A stretch of DNA of 64,000 bases, from NCBI RefSeq assembly GCF_013407955.1, contig NZ_JACCBU010000001.1, positions 62,001-126,000 on the forward strand. Direction: 5' to 3'. Positions 25,422 to 34,705 of the stretch are shown piece by piece. Under the pieces are notes generated by a model that saw only the letters and a list, made by a program, of their open reading frames with translations, was not told the origin of the DNA and did no database searches. The translations under genes were made by a program, and so were the position numbers. Every line of letters begins with the position of its first letter. Position 1 is the first letter of the stretch. The stretch is from Microlunatus parietis (GTDB lineage Bacteria; Actinomycetota; Actinomycetes; Propionibacteriales; Propionibacteriaceae).

Positions 25422-25569
25422 CGCACCAGGTTAGTACCCGGTCACGGGCGATCCTGACGACCGGCTCGGAGGGTCCGGGCTTTACGCCCGGCGCGCTCGA
25501 GCGAGAGAATCCCCGAGACCGGCGAGGGTCGCGGGAGCGGGAGGGTGAAGACGACGTGGTGTTCACACG

Positions 25570-25746
25570 GTGACGGCCATGAGCGCGTTGATCAAGGTCC
25601 TGGCCTACCCGGCGACCGTGGTCGCCCTGCTGATGCCCGTTGATCCTCCCGCACCGCAACCGCCGGCACCGGTGGCCCAGGCCGACCAGGTCGTGCCGGA
25701 GCTGTCGCGGCGGACCGAACCGCCCTGCCGCTGTGGGCCCCGCTAG
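25570..25746 (+). CDS. Possible small exported peptide (58 aa)
   Basis: GTG at 25570 (or ATG at 25579) opens a 58-residue frame: a hydrophobic N-terminal segment (LIKVLAYPATVVALLMPV), a Pro/Gln-rich middle (PPAPQPPAPVAQADQ) and a Cys-x-Cys tail (PCRCGPR). This looks like a signal or single transmembrane segment with a short exported part. It is on the plus strand in the gap between two minus-strand blocks. No ribosome-binding site or homologue is recognised, so it may be chance. Confidence 0.4.
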   Translation: MTAMSALIKVLAYPATVVALLMPVDPPAPQPPAPVAQADQVVPELSRRTEPPCRCGPR

Positions 25747-25791
25747 TTGGTCGCCAGTTGGTTGGGTCGACCCCGGAACGGCACCGCGGCG

Positions 25792-26979
25792 TCAGCCGGT
25801 CAGGCTGGGGATCCGCTCACCGGCCAGGGTGCTCTGGTAGATGTCGGCCAGCCGCGGGCCGACCATGGCCCAGTCGTAGCCGCGGCTCGCGGCGCGGGCC
25901 CGGCCGGCGCGCTGCCGTACCGCCGAGCGGTCGGCCAGGGTCGCGATCACGGCGGCCGCCAGCCGCTCCGGGTCGCCGGCCGGGAACAGCGCGCCGAGCT
26001 GGTCGCTGTCGCCGTCGCGGAGCAGATCGACGAAGGCGGGCAGGTCGGAGGCCACGATCGGCGCCCCGCTGGCCATCGCCTCCAGCAGCACGATGCCGAA
26101 GCTCTCCCGGGCCCGGTGCGGCGCGACGAACACGTCGGTGGTGCCGAGCAGCCGCGCTCGTTCGGCGTTGCTGATCATGCCGACGCCGCGGCAGTCCCGG
26201 GGCAGTCCGCGGTCGCCCTGGCCGGCGATCACCACTTCCAGTTCGCCGATGCCGAGCTCCCGGGCCCCGGATCTGATCTTGGGCAGCGCGGCGAGCAGCA
26301 CGTCGAGGCCCTTGCGCGGCTCGTCCAGCCGGCCCAGGAACGCGAGCCGCGGCCGGTCGCCGCCGCGCCAGGCGCCGGTCCGGGTCGGGGTCCGGCCGAG
26401 GTCGGCGGTGAACTCGGCGTGACTGAACCCGTTGGGTACGACGACGGCGTCCCGGCCCAGGTAGCGGACGACCACCTCGCGGGCCGACTCGGAGACCGCG
26501 ATGCCGGTGTTGATCTTGCCGATCGAGCCGCGCAGCAGGCCGCCGGCGATCCGCATCGAGCGGGACCGCGGGGTCGCGGTGTGGAAGGTCGCCACCACCG
26601 GCACCGAACCGGCCCACAGGGCCAGCATCGAAACGCTCGGGGTGATCGGCTCGTGCAGGTGCAGCAGGTCGAACCGGCCGTCGCGGAGCCAGCCGCGGAC
26701 CCGGGCCGCGCTGAACGGGCCGAAGTTCACCCGGGCCACCGAGCCGTTGTACGGGACCGGCACCGCCGGACCGGCCGAGGTGAACGTCTCGGGCGGCAGC
26801 CCGGCCTCGGCCAGGCTGGACGCGATCAGCGCGTCCGGCCGGCCGGGCCCGAGGATGCTCGGCCGGTACCCGTTGCGGGCCAGGAAGCCGGCCAGTCCGA
26901 CGACGTGGTTCTGCACACCGCCGGGCTGGTCGAAGGAATAGGGACAGACCAGGCCGATCCTCGGAGTGCCGTGGCTCAC
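25792..26979 (-). CDS. pimA: Phosphatidylinositol alpha-mannosyltransferase
   Basis: A 395-residue GT4 glycosyltransferase (GT-B fold). The N-terminal domain starts RIGLVCPYSFDQPGGVQNHV, the PimA-type GGVQ nucleotide/acceptor loop. The C-terminal domain has LAFLGRLDEPRKGLDVLL and the E-x7-E motif ESFGIVLLEAMASGAPIVASD. It transfers mannose from GDP-Man to PI, the first step of PI-mannoside synthesis at the inner face of the membrane. It follows the acyltransferase with a four-base ATGA overlap, and pgsA is two genes upstream, a conserved actinobacterial operon that fixes the assignment. Confidence 0.94.
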   Translation of the reverse strand: MSHGTPRIGLVCPYSFDQPGGVQNHVVGLAGFLARNGYRPSILGPGRPDALIASSLAEAGLPPETFTSAGPAVPVPYNGSVARVNFGPFSAARVRGWLRDGRFDLLHLHEPITPSVSMLALWAGSVPVVATFHTATPRSRSMRIAGGLLRGSIGKINTGIAVSESAREVVVRYLGRDAVVVPNGFSHAEFTADLGRTPTRTGAWRGGDRPRLAFLGRLDEPRKGLDVLLAALPKIRSGARELGIGELEVVIAGQGDRGLPRDCRGVGMISNAERARLLGTTDVFVAPHRARESFGIVLLEAMASGAPIVASDLPAFVDLLRDGDSDQLGALFPAGDPERLAAAVIATLADRSAVRQRAGRARAASRGYDWAMVGPRLADIYQSTLAGERIPSLTG

Positions 26980-27872
26980 GCAGCCGCCTCGGCCGGGAAG
27001 AAGGGCTGGAACAGGTGCCAGTCCTCGGGCTGCTGGGGCAGTTCGGCGGCGAAGAAGTCGCAGACCTGCTGGGTCATCGCCACCAACCCGTCGCGGCCGG
27101 GCCGGTGCTCCACCGGATCGCCGAGCACGACCTCCAGGCCGCGGCCGGCGAACCGGGTCACGGCCGGAATCAGGGCGGCGCCGGTCCGGCGGGCCACCAC
27201 CGCTGGCCCGGCGGGCATCCTGGTCGTCGCCGTCTTCCCGTACGGCAGCCGCCAGGTGACCTCGACGCCGCTCCCGGCCAGGTCCCGGTCGCCGATCAGG
27301 CAGACCAGCCGGCCCGCCTTCACCGCGGCGATCAACGTCGACAGGGCGTTCGGGTCGGTGTGCGCGATGACCTCCATGCCGAGGCCCTCGCGGAACTTCA
27401 CGAAGGCGGCGAACTCGCCCTCCCCCAGCTCCTCGGCGACCGTGCTGACCGGCCGCAGGTTGAGGCAGGCCCAGGCGCCGGCCAGGTCCCAGTTGCCGCT
27501 GTGCGGCAGCACCACCACCGCGCCGTCGGCGTCCAGCGCGGCCCGCAGCGCGGCGTCGTTGATCAGCACCACTCGGCGATCGATCTCGGCGCGGCTCCAG
27601 CGGGCCAGGGCGAGCACCTGGTGGAAGTTGCGCAGGTAGGAGGCGACGCCACGGCGCACCAGGTCGTCCGGGCAGGGGCGGCTCGTCAGCACGGTGACAT
27701 TGTGCCGCCAGGTGGCCAGTGCCGCGGAACCCGCCGCCGTGGCCAGCCTGGCCCCGGCCGCGATGATCACCTCGGCGACGCGGTCCGGGATCCGGGCCGC
27801 GACCCGCCAGCCGAGGGCGTACACACCGCGAAGCAGGCTGTCCACCATCGACCGGTCAGGACGTCGGCGCAT
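26976..27872 (-). CDS. Phosphatidylinositol mannoside acyltransferase (LABLAT family)
   Basis: A 298-residue member of the lipid A acyltransferase superfamily. The catalytic H(x4)D motif is HSGNWDLAG; LVCLIGDRDLAGSGVEV and RMPAGPAVVARRTGAALIPAV are further conserved blocks. In actinobacteria this gene between pgsA and pimA acylates the mannose of PIM1/PIM2 (PatA type). The ATG at 27872 overlaps the end of pgsA and has GGGGAG five bases upstream; 27848 (MVDSLL) is an alternative. It is membrane-associated through an N-terminal hydrophobic segment. Confidence 0.88.
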   Translation of the reverse strand: MRRRPDRSMVDSLLRGVYALGWRVAARIPDRVAEVIIAAGARLATAAGSAALATWRHNVTVLTSRPCPDDLVRRGVASYLRNFHQVLALARWSRAEIDRRVVLINDAALRAALDADGAVVVLPHSGNWDLAGAWACLNLRPVSTVAEELGEGEFAAFVKFREGLGMEVIAHTDPNALSTLIAAVKAGRLVCLIGDRDLAGSGVEVTWRLPYGKTATTRMPAGPAVVARRTGAALIPAVTRFAGRGLEVVLGDPVEHRPGRDGLVAMTQQVCDFFAAELPQQPEDWHLFQPFFPAEAAA

Positions 27873-28524
27873 CCGGCTCCCCACCTGAGGATGGATCATG
27901 ATCATTCCGCTGATCAAGATCGCCGTCCTGCCGGGCCTGGTTGCGGACCAGCAGCATCCGCTGCACCACGGTGACGGTGTTGATCACGGCGAGCACGGTG
28001 AGCCCGACCTCGAGCACGTACGGAATCCCGAAGCCGGCCAGGAACAACGCGATCAAGATCACCAGCAGCCGGTCCGCGCGCGCCGCCAGACCGCCCGGTG
28101 CGCTGAAGCCGAGGCTCTCCGCCCTGGCCTTGACGTAGGAGGTCAACTGGCCGGCCACCAGGGCCCAGACCGCGATCACCGGCCAGATCAACGGTTGATC
28201 ACGGCCGACGAAATAGAGCACCACGCCGCCGAAGACGGCGCCGTCGCCGATCCGGTCCAGGCTCGAGTCGAGGAACGCGCCCCAGCGGGTGGTCCGGCCG
28301 CTGATCTTGGCCATCTGGCCGTCCAGCATGTCGAACAGGACGAAGAAGGTGACGATGATCACGCCGGGCAGGAACCAGCCGTTGGGGAAGAAGATCAACG
28401 CGCCGAGCAGCACCCCGAGGGTGCCGATGCAGGTGATCAGGTCCGGGGTGGCGCCGATCCGCAGCAGGAACCGTGCCGCCGGGGTGAGGGCGGCAGCGGC
28501 GAGCCCGCGAAATCGTTCCAGCAC
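27856..28524 (-). CDS. pgsA: CDP-alcohol phosphatidyltransferase (PI-phosphate synthase type)
   Basis: A 222-residue integral membrane enzyme with about six helices that condenses CDP-diacylglycerol with an inositol phosphate. The CDP-alcohol motif spans DMLDGQMAK...GAFLDSSLDRIGD: all four metal-binding Asp are present, but the usual Ala-Arg is Ala-Lys, a noticeable departure. FGGVVLYFVGRDQPLIWPVIA and later hydrophobic stretches form the membrane core. Linkage to the PIM acyltransferase and pimA supports PI rather than PG synthesis. It starts eight bases after the HIT gene stop. Confidence 0.88.
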   Translation of the reverse strand: MLERFRGLAAAALTPAARFLLRIGATPDLITCIGTLGVLLGALIFFPNGWFLPGVIIVTFFVLFDMLDGQMAKISGRTTRWGAFLDSSLDRIGDGAVFGGVVLYFVGRDQPLIWPVIAVWALVAGQLTSYVKARAESLGFSAPGGLAARADRLLVILIALFLAGFGIPYVLEVGLTVLAVINTVTVVQRMLLVRNQARQDGDLDQRNDHDPSSGGEPDAPTS

Positions 28525-28531
28525 GGCGTGA

Positions 28532-29089
28532 TCAGTCCGGGCTCGTGGTGGTCCGAAGCTCGCGCCAGGCCTGGCTGACGAGTTCCCGGGTGTCGCCGAG
28601 GAGTTGCGGCAGGGCCTTGGTCTGGCCGACCACGGGCAGGAAGTTCGCGTCGCCGGCCCAGCGCGGCACCACGTGCTGGTGCAGGTGGGCGGCGATCCCG
28701 GCGCCGGCGATCGAACCCTGGTTGACGCCCAGGTTGAACCCGTCCGGGCTGCTCGCGGAGCGCAGGGCCCGCATCGCGTCCTGGGTCAGCTCGGTCAACT
28801 CACGTCCCTCGTCGGCGGTCAGGTCGGTGTAGTCGGCGATGTGCCGGTACGGGCAGACGAGCAGATGCCCCGGCGAGTACGGATAGAGGTTGAGCACCAC
28901 GTAGGCGTGCTCGCCGCGGTGCACGATCAGCCCGTCGGCGTCGGTCCGCGACGGGATCCGGCAGAACGGGCAGGCCGGCGCGGTGTCCGACTCAGGCCTG
29001 TTCTCGCCGCGGATGTAGACCATCCGGTGCGGCGTCCAGAGCCGCTGGAACGCGTCCGGCACGCCGGGCAGCTCCTCGGCCTGCTCCAC
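28532..29089 (-). CDS. HIT-family nucleotide hydrolase/phosphorylase
   Basis: A 185-residue histidine-triad protein. The triad is AGAGIAAHLHQHVVPRW. A zinc-type CPFCRIP segment precedes VLNLYPYSPGHLLVCPYRHIADY, as in actinobacterial AP4A phosphorylase (Rv2613c type). It probably cleaves dinucleoside polyphosphates or nucleotide conjugates. The GTG at 29089 has GGGAGGG upstream. It lies between thrS and pgsA, the same order as in M. tuberculosis (thrS-Rv2613c-pgsA1), which supports both this and the pgsA assignment. Confidence 0.92.
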   Translation of the reverse strand: MEQAEELPGVPDAFQRLWTPHRMVYIRGENRPESDTAPACPFCRIPSRTDADGLIVHRGEHAYVVLNLYPYSPGHLLVCPYRHIADYTDLTADEGRELTELTQDAMRALRSASSPDGFNLGVNQGSIAGAGIAAHLHQHVVPRWAGDANFLPVVGQTKALPQLLGDTRELVSQAWRELRTTTSPD

Positions 29090-29124
29090 TCGGTCCCTCC
29101 CTATCGTCCGGCCCGACTCGTTCC

Positions 29125-29177
29125 CTGAGCCTGTCGAAGGGCAGGCCCGATGTGACTTGGCACTTCGACAGGCTCAG
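29125..29177. repeat. CTTCGACAGGCTCAG-type hairpin repeat
   Basis: CTGAGCCTGTCGAAG (29125-29139) is perfectly complementary to CTTCGACAGGCTCAG (29163-29177). This word is a widespread dispersed repeat in actinobacteria. Between thrS and the HIT gene it probably works as a terminator or processing hairpin. Confidence 0.85.
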
Positions 29178-29198
29178 TGCGCGTCGTACGCCACCCTC

Positions 29199-31199
29199 CT
29201 ACACCTGGCGGCGTTCGGCGATCGCGGTGACGATCTCGGCCACCGCGTCGTCGATCGGTACCCCGTTCTTCTGGGTGCCGTCCCGGTAGCGGAACGAGAC
29301 CGCGTCGGCGGCGGCGTCCTCCCCGCCCGCGATCAGCACGTAGGGCACCTTCTCCTTGCTGGCGTTGCGGATCTTCTTCTGCATCCGGTCGTCCGAGGTG
29401 TCCACCTCGACCCGTACGCCCTGCGCACGGAGCTTGCCGGCGATCCGGCCCAGGTAGTCGTTGTACTCGTCGGCGACCGGGATGCCGATCACCTGGACCG
29501 GCGACAGCCAGGGTGGGAAGGCGCCGGCGTAGTGCTCGGTCAGGACACCGATGAACCGCTCGATCGAACCGAACAGGGCCCGGTGGATCATCATCGGCCG
29601 CTGCCGGGTGCCGTCCGGCGCGGTGATCTCCAGCCCGAACCGGTCCGGCAGCATCAGGTCGACCTGGATCGTCGACATCTGCCAGGTACGGCCGATGGCG
29701 TCCCGGGTCTGGACCGAGATCTTCGGCGCGTAGAACGCCGCGCCGCCCGGATCGAGCACCAGGTCGAGCCCGGACGCCTCGGCGGCCTTGCGCAGCATCT
29801 CGGTGGCCCGGTCCCAGTCCTCGTCGCTGCCGATCGATTTCTCCGGGTCCCGGGTGGACAGCTCGAGGTAGTAGTCGTCCAGGCCGTAGTCGGCGAGCAG
29901 TTCGAGGACGAACTTCAACAGCGAGATCAGCTCGTCCTGCGCCTGGTCCTCGGTGCAGTAGATGTGCGCGTCGTCCTGGGTCATCCCGCGGACCCGGGTC
30001 AGGCCGTGCACCACCCCGGACATCTCGTAGCGGTAGACGCTGCCGAACTCGAACATCCGCAGCGGCAGCTCCCGGTAGGACCGGCCGCGGGAGCGGAAGA
30101 TCAAGCAGTGCATCGGGCAGTTCATCGGCTTCAGGTAGTAGTCCTGGCCCTGCCGCTTGACCGTGCCGTCCTCATGGAGTTCCTCGTCCAGGTGCATCGG
30201 CGGGAACATGCCGTCGGCGTAGAAGCCGAGGTGGCCGGAGATGTCGAACAGTTCCGCCTTGGTGACGTGCGGCGTGTTGACGAAGTCGTACCCGGCCTCG
30301 AGGTGGCGCTTCCGGGAGTAGTCCTCCATCACCGTGCGCAGGATGCCGCCCTTGGGGTGGAACACGGCGAGGCCGGAGCCGATCTCGTCCGGGAACGAGA
30401 ACAGGTCCAGCTCCCGGCCCAGCTTGCGGTGGTCGCGCTTGGCGGCCTCCTCCAGCCGGGTCTGGTACGCCTTCAGGTCGTCCCGGCTCGGCCACGCGGT
30501 GCCGTACAGCCGTTGCAGGGATTGATTTGCCTGGTTGCCGCGCCAGTACGCGGCCGACGTCCGCATCAGCGCGTAGGCCGGGATGTAGCCGGTGTGCGGC
30601 ACGTGCGGGCCGCGGCACAGGTCCTTCCAGGCGACCGAGTCGTCGCGGCGCAGGTTGTCGTAGATGGTCAGTTCGCCCGCGCCGACCTCGACGCTGGCCC
30701 CGTCGTCGGCGGTGGCTCCGCCCTTGTCGCTGATCAACTCCAGCTTGTACGGCTCCGCGGCCAGCTCCGCCCTGGCCTCGTCGTCGCTGACCGGGCGGCG
30801 ACGGAACCGCTGCCGCTCCTTGATGATCTTGGTCATCTGCTTCTCGATGGCCTTCAGATCCTCCGGCGTGAACGGCTCCGCGACGTCGAAGTCGTAGTAG
30901 AACCCGTCCGTGATCGGCGGGCCGATGCCGAGCTTGGCGTCGGCGTGCAGCGCCTGGACCGCCTGAGCCGCGACGTGGGCCGCCGAGTGCCGCAGGATCG
31001 CCAGGCCCTCCTCGGAGTCGATCATGACCGGCTCGACCGACGCCCCGGCCGGGAGCTCCCGGTGCAGGTCCCACGTCTCGCCGTCCACCCGGACCGCGAC
31101 GATGGTCCGGTCGTCGCCGTACAGGTCGAGACCGGTAGTCGTGCCGTCGACCACCCGGGACTCGCTGCTGCCGGGGCTCGTGGTCGACGTGGTAGACAC
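29199..31199 (-). CDS. thrS: Threonyl-tRNA synthetase
   Basis: A 666-residue class II synthetase. After a short Ser/Thr-rich leader it has a TGS domain ([20 protein letters not shown]), the editing domain with HSAAHV, and a catalytic core with zinc ligands in [10 protein letters not shown]. Motif 2 is [12 protein letters not shown], and the His/Cys-rich zinc site includes [15 protein letters not shown]-terminal anticodon-binding domain follows. It charges tRNA-Thr and edits Ser. The GTG at 31199 is chosen because AAAGGA precedes it; the frame to 31346 overlaps the divergent esterase gene. A TAGTCT -10 lies at 31247-31252 (minus strand). Confidence 0.96.
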   Translation of the reverse strand: MSTTSTTSPGSSESRVVDGTTTGLDLYGDDRTIVAVRVDGETWDLHRELPAGASVEPVMIDSEEGLAILRHSAAHVAAQAVQALHADAKLGIGPPITDGFYYDFDVAEPFTPEDLKAIEKQMTKIIKERQRFRRRPVSDDEARAELAAEPYKLELISDKGGATADDGASVEVGAGELTIYDNLRRDDSVAWKDLCRGPHVPHTGYIPAYALMRTSAAYWRGNQANQSLQRLYGTAWPSRDDLKAYQTRLEEAAKRDHRKLGRELDLFSFPDEIGSGLAVFHPKGGILRTVMEDYSRKRHLEAGYDFVNTPHVTKAELFDISGHLGFYADGMFPPMHLDEELHEDGTVKRQGQDYYLKPMNCPMHCLIFRSRGRSYRELPLRMFEFGSVYRYEMSGVVHGLTRVRGMTQDDAHIYCTEDQAQDELISLLKFVLELLADYGLDDYYLELSTRDPEKSIGSDEDWDRATEMLRKAAEASGLDLVLDPGGAAFYAPKISVQTRDAIGRTWQMSTIQVDLMLPDRFGLEITAPDGTRQRPMMIHRALFGSIERFIGVLTEHYAGAFPPWLSPVQVIGIPVADEYNDYLGRIAGKLRAQGVRVEVDTSDDRMQKKIRNASKEKVPYVLIAGGEDAAADAVSFRYRDGTQKNGVPIDDAVAEIVTAIAERRQV

Positions 31200-31246
31200 G
31201 GTGTTCCTTTCGGTGTTGATCGGCCTTGGGCTGCGGCCGAAGGTAA

Positions 31247-31252
31247 AGACTA
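31247..31252 (-). promoter_or_regulatory. -10 element of thrS
   Basis: TAGTCT on the minus strand stands about 47 bases before the thrS start, leaving a short untranslated leader. No T-box or leader peptide is recognisable in it. Confidence 0.45.
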
Positions 31253-31290
31253 GTCCCAGGTCACCCCGCGGATCGCGCAAGGATGGGGAC

Positions 31291-32872
31291 ATGGGGCTTG
31301 AAGTGGTGACGTCGGCCGGCATCGTGAGCGGGGTACGACGGGACACCGCGGACGGTGAGATCGAGGAGTTCCTCGGGGTGCCGTACGCGGTGGCGGAGCG
31401 GTTCCGGCTCGGCGTAGACGTGCCGCCCTGGACCGGGATCCGGGAGGCTCGGGCGGGCGCGCCGGCGGCACCTCAGGTCGGCGACGATGGGGTGGTCGGC
31501 AGCGAGGACTGTCTGGCGCTGAACGTGTGGCGGCCGGTCGGTGCCGCCGGGTTGCCGATCATGGTCTGGATCCACGGCGGCGGGTACGTCGGCGGATCGG
31601 CCACCGACCCGATCACGGCGGGCGACAGGCTGGCGGCGCGGCACGGGGTGATCGTGATCAGTGTCGGCTACCGGCTCGGCGCGCTCGGCTTCCTGTCCCT
31701 GGAACACCTGCTGGGGCAGGAGTTCCGGGACTCGCCGAACCTGGCGCTGCTCGATCTGATCACCGGGCTGCGCTGGATTCGTGATCATGCTCTCGAGCTG
31801 GGCGGCGACCCGGACCGGGTCACCGTGTTCGGCCAGTCCGCGGGCGGTGCGGCGGTCTCGACCCTGCTCGGGATGCCGGCCACCGAGGGGCTGTTCCGGC
31901 GGGCGATCGTGCAGAGCGGTACGGCCGAACGGGCCCAGCCGCCGTCGTTCGGGCTCGAGCGGACCGCCGAACTGCTGGACCTGCTCGGCCTTCCGGAAGC
32001 CGAGGCGGAGCGGTTGCTGGAGCTGCCGGTCGAGACGATCGTGCGGGCGCAGACCCGACTGATCGAGCGGCGCAGTGAGGGGCGGCTGGCGCCCGTGTTC
32101 GCGTTCCAGCCGACGATCGACGGCCGGCTGCTGACCACGCTGCCGTACCGGTCGGTGGGCGGGCGGGACGAACGCCGGTGTCGACGTGATGGTCGGCACC
32201 AACGAGCACGAGTTCGCCGGGCTCGGCGTACCGCTGGCGTGGTCCGACGCCGAGGTCGCGGCGCTGCCCGAGCGGCTGGAGGACTTGATCGCCGATGACT
32301 TCCCCGACCGGCCGGGACTCGCGGCCGACTACCGGAAGGCCTTCGAGGTTGCGGCGCCGGGCGCCAGCCAGGCCGAGGTCGTCGGCGGCTATCTGACCGA
32401 CCGGACTTATCGGCAACCGTCCAACCGGCTGCTGGCCGCCCGTTCCTTGGCGACCGGGGCCACGTACGGCTACCTGTTCCGCTGGGAGCCGCGGGAGGCG
32501 CGGCCGCGGGTCGGCGCCGTGCACGGTGGCGAGGTCTCGTTCCTGTTCCGGCACCAAGATCATCCTCAGGTCACCGAGGTGCTGGGGCCGAAGCCGCCCG
32601 AGTGGCTGGCCGACGCGCTGTCGGCGGCCTGGACATCCTTCGCGGCGACCGGCCGACCCGTGCTGCCGGACGGCCCGGACTGGCCGCAGTATCGGATCGA
32701 GGATCGGAAGACCATGATCATCGGCGACCGGCTCGAGGTGGTCGGCGATCCGCGCGGCGAACTCCGGACCCTGCTCGCCCACGACGCGCCCTTGGGGCTC
32801 GGCTGCCTAGAGGCGGCGGGTCAAGATCACCCAGGCGGTCCGGACCATGATCTGCAGGTCGACCATCGGTGA
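31291..32872 (+). pseudogene. Type-B carboxylesterase, broken by a frameshift
   Basis: The first frame (31291 to about 32170) encodes the N-terminal two thirds: [22 protein letters not shown] (oxyanion hole) and the nucleophile VFGQSAGGAAVS. The second frame (from about 32165) continues with AGVDVMVGTNEHEFAGLG and the His region VHGGEVSFLF. The break falls in the GGGCGGGCGGG run near 32157-32167, where one extra base shifts the frame. Both halves are otherwise well conserved, so this is either a recent pseudogene or a sequencing error. The end overlaps the sugar transferase gene. The family hydrolyses esters. AAGGAT six bases before ATG suggests a leaderless start. Confidence 0.8.
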
Positions 32873-34204
32873 CCAGTTCGCCAGGTACTGCAGGTCGTGA
32901 CCCAGCTTGAACTCCGGGTGGGTGTGGTAGCGGCCGTACACCTGGGCCAGGCCGGTGATGCCCGGCTCGATCTGGTGCCGCCGGCGATAGCCGGGGATCA
33001 GCCGCTCGTACTCCTCCATCTCCTCCGGCCGCTCCGGCCGCGGCCCGACGATCGTCATCTGGCCGAACAGGACGTTGATCAACTGCGGCAGCTCGTCCAG
33101 CCGGGTGCTGCGCAGCCAGCCGAGTCCCTTGATCACCCGCGGGTCGTTCGTCGCGGCCTGGACCGGGCCGGTGCCGGCTTCGGCGTCGGGGCGCATGGTG
33201 CGGAACTTGAGCATCGGGAAGGACGCCTCGCCACGGCCGACCCGGTCCTGGATGAACAGCAACGGCCGGCCGGCCCGGACTGCGACCAGGATCGCCGTCA
33301 TGATCGTCAGCGGGATCGTGATCGGCGCGGTGATCAACAAGACGACCACGTCCATCCAGCGTTTGAGCCGCTGCTGCGACCGGGTCAGTACGTGCGCCGA
33401 CAGCGACACCACCGGCATCCCGCCGATCTCCCCCACCGTCCGCAGCCCGAGCAGCGAGTCGTGCGGCCGGACCAACTGCAGGACTTCGACGCCGTCGTTC
33501 TCCAACCGGGACAGGGAATCCGCGTACAGGTCGCGCAGCGCGTCCCCGTCCAGCAGCAGCACGTCGGTCGCCGCGTACTCGATCACCTGCCGTTCCAGGC
33601 CGGTGACACCGCCGACCCGGCCGGCCACCGCGACGGCCGACGCCTCGGTCAGGTGCCGTTCGGCCAGCGCCGTCGCCTCCGCCGAGCCGACCAGCAGGAC
33701 CCGCGGCGGGCCCTCGATCCGTTCCCGGAGCGACCGGGAGATCCGCCGGGTCGCGGACAGGGCGATCGGGCCGATGATCGCGTACCCCAGCAGGACACTC
33801 CGCGGGATCAGGAAGTCGCCGAGCAGCCAGCTGATCAGGCCGACGATCAGTGACGCGGTCCAGACCAGGGTCACCATCCTCGGCAGCGCCGGCCGGACCA
33901 CCACCCGTCGTTCCCGGTCGTAGAGCCCGCCGATCGAGAAGACGGCCAGGCTGATCACGGCGACCAGGGCGTACTTCCAGACGTACTCGTCGAAGTGGGC
34001 GAACGCCTTGAAGTTGGGCCGCAGGACGCCCATGCCGGCGCTGATCAACAGCAGCAGGGCGTAGACCAGGACCAGGTCGGCCACGTGCAGCAACCGGATG
34101 CCGCGCCGGTTCATGGCCCGTACCACGACCACCTGGGCCCGGGCTCTGGCACCGGTCGGGAGGAGGGCGCGGTCAGGGGTTCCGTCGTGCGCCGGCACAG
34201 TCAT
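32807..34204 (-). CDS. Undecaprenyl-phosphate hexose-1-phosphate transferase
   Basis: A 465-residue polyisoprenyl-phosphate sugar transferase (WbaP/CpsE type). Four or so N-terminal transmembrane helices are followed by a CoA-binding-like cytoplasmic domain. Another helix (about residues 280-305) leads into the catalytic domain with KRWMDVVVLL, FIQDRVGRGEASFPMLKFRTM, RSTRLDELPQLINVL and TIVGPRPERPEE. It starts exopolysaccharide or glycan assembly by loading a hexose-1-P onto undecaprenyl phosphate. No other glycan genes are adjacent. The ATG at 34204 has AATCAT seven bases upstream; 34213 is an alternative start. Confidence 0.9.
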   Translation of the reverse strand: MTVPAHDGTPDRALLPTGARARAQVVVVRAMNRRGIRLLHVADLVLVYALLLLISAGMGVLRPNFKAFAHFDEYVWKYALVAVISLAVFSIGGLYDRERRVVVRPALPRMVTLVWTASLIVGLISWLLGDFLIPRSVLLGYAIIGPIALSATRRISRSLRERIEGPPRVLLVGSAEATALAERHLTEASAVAVAGRVGGVTGLERQVIEYAATDVLLLDGDALRDLYADSLSRLENDGVEVLQLVRPHDSLLGLRTVGEIGGMPVVSLSAHVLTRSQQRLKRWMDVVVLLITAPITIPLTIMTAILVAVRAGRPLLFIQDRVGRGEASFPMLKFRTMRPDAEAGTGPVQAATNDPRVIKGLGWLRSTRLDELPQLINVLFGQMTIVGPRPERPEEMEEYERLIPGYRRRHQIEPGITGLAQVYGRYHTHPEFKLGHDLQYLANWSPMVDLQIMVRTAWVILTRRL

Positions 34205-34237
34205 GCGGCCCATGATTGCACCCGCCCCCGCACGCGG

Positions 34238-34705
34238 TCAGTGAGGTGTCGGTGCGTCGTAGAGGGCCAGCTCGTCGGCGGTCGGAGCCTCGAACAACCT
34301 GGCCCACGCGTCCAGGTGCGCGCGCGTGATCGGCGCCGCCCGCCACTCGCCGGAGGTGTTGCGCCGCTCGATCCGCGACCACAGCTCGTCGACCGGTAGC
34401 ACGATCGCGTGCAGTTCGACCCGGACGCCGAGCTCCCGGGCGAGGTCGCGCAGCCGGTCCCGCTCAAGCCGGGACCAGAACCCGTACTCCAAGATCACGC
34501 TGAGCCCGGCGGTCAGCAGCTCGGTGGCCAGCCGGACCAGCCGTCGTTCCAGCCGGTCCCGGGCGGGCTCGTCGTACAGGTCGATCTCGAGGTCGGCCAG
34601 CCACTCGTCCGGGCAGAGCCGCACCGCCCCGGTCACCGCGGCCAGCTTCTTGGCCAGCGTCGTCTTCCCGGCTCCCGGCAGCCCGCAGATCAGATGGAGC
34701 GTCAT
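34238..34705 (-). CDS. P-loop ATP-dependent kinase (zeta-toxin/AAA_33-like)
   Basis: A 155-residue P-loop protein with Walker A GLPGAGKTTLAKKLA at residues 7-21 and a DEWLADLEID segment typical of AAA_33 small-molecule kinases. A LSVILEYGFWSRLERDRLRDLA helix follows. It probably phosphorylates a small substrate or handles antibiotic-like molecules, but no substrate is inferable. The start overlaps the NUDIX gene stop in an ATGA arrangement, so the two are translationally coupled. Confidence 0.82.
   Translation of the reverse strand: MTLHLICGLPGAGKTTLAKKLAAVTGAVRLCPDEWLADLEIDLYDEPARDRLERRLVRLATELLTAGLSVILEYGFWSRLERDRLRDLARELGVRVELHAIVLPVDELWSRIERRNTSGEWRAAPITRAHLDAWARLFEAPTADELALYDAPTPH

Noticed and set aside
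29125..29177. A novel repeat
   Set aside because: The word CTTCGACAGGCTCAG is a widely dispersed actinobacterial repeat. It is listed as a feature only.
31200..31290. A T-box or attenuator before thrS
   Set aside because: The leader is under 50 bases, with no T-box sequence, no Thr-rich frame and no strong alternative stems.
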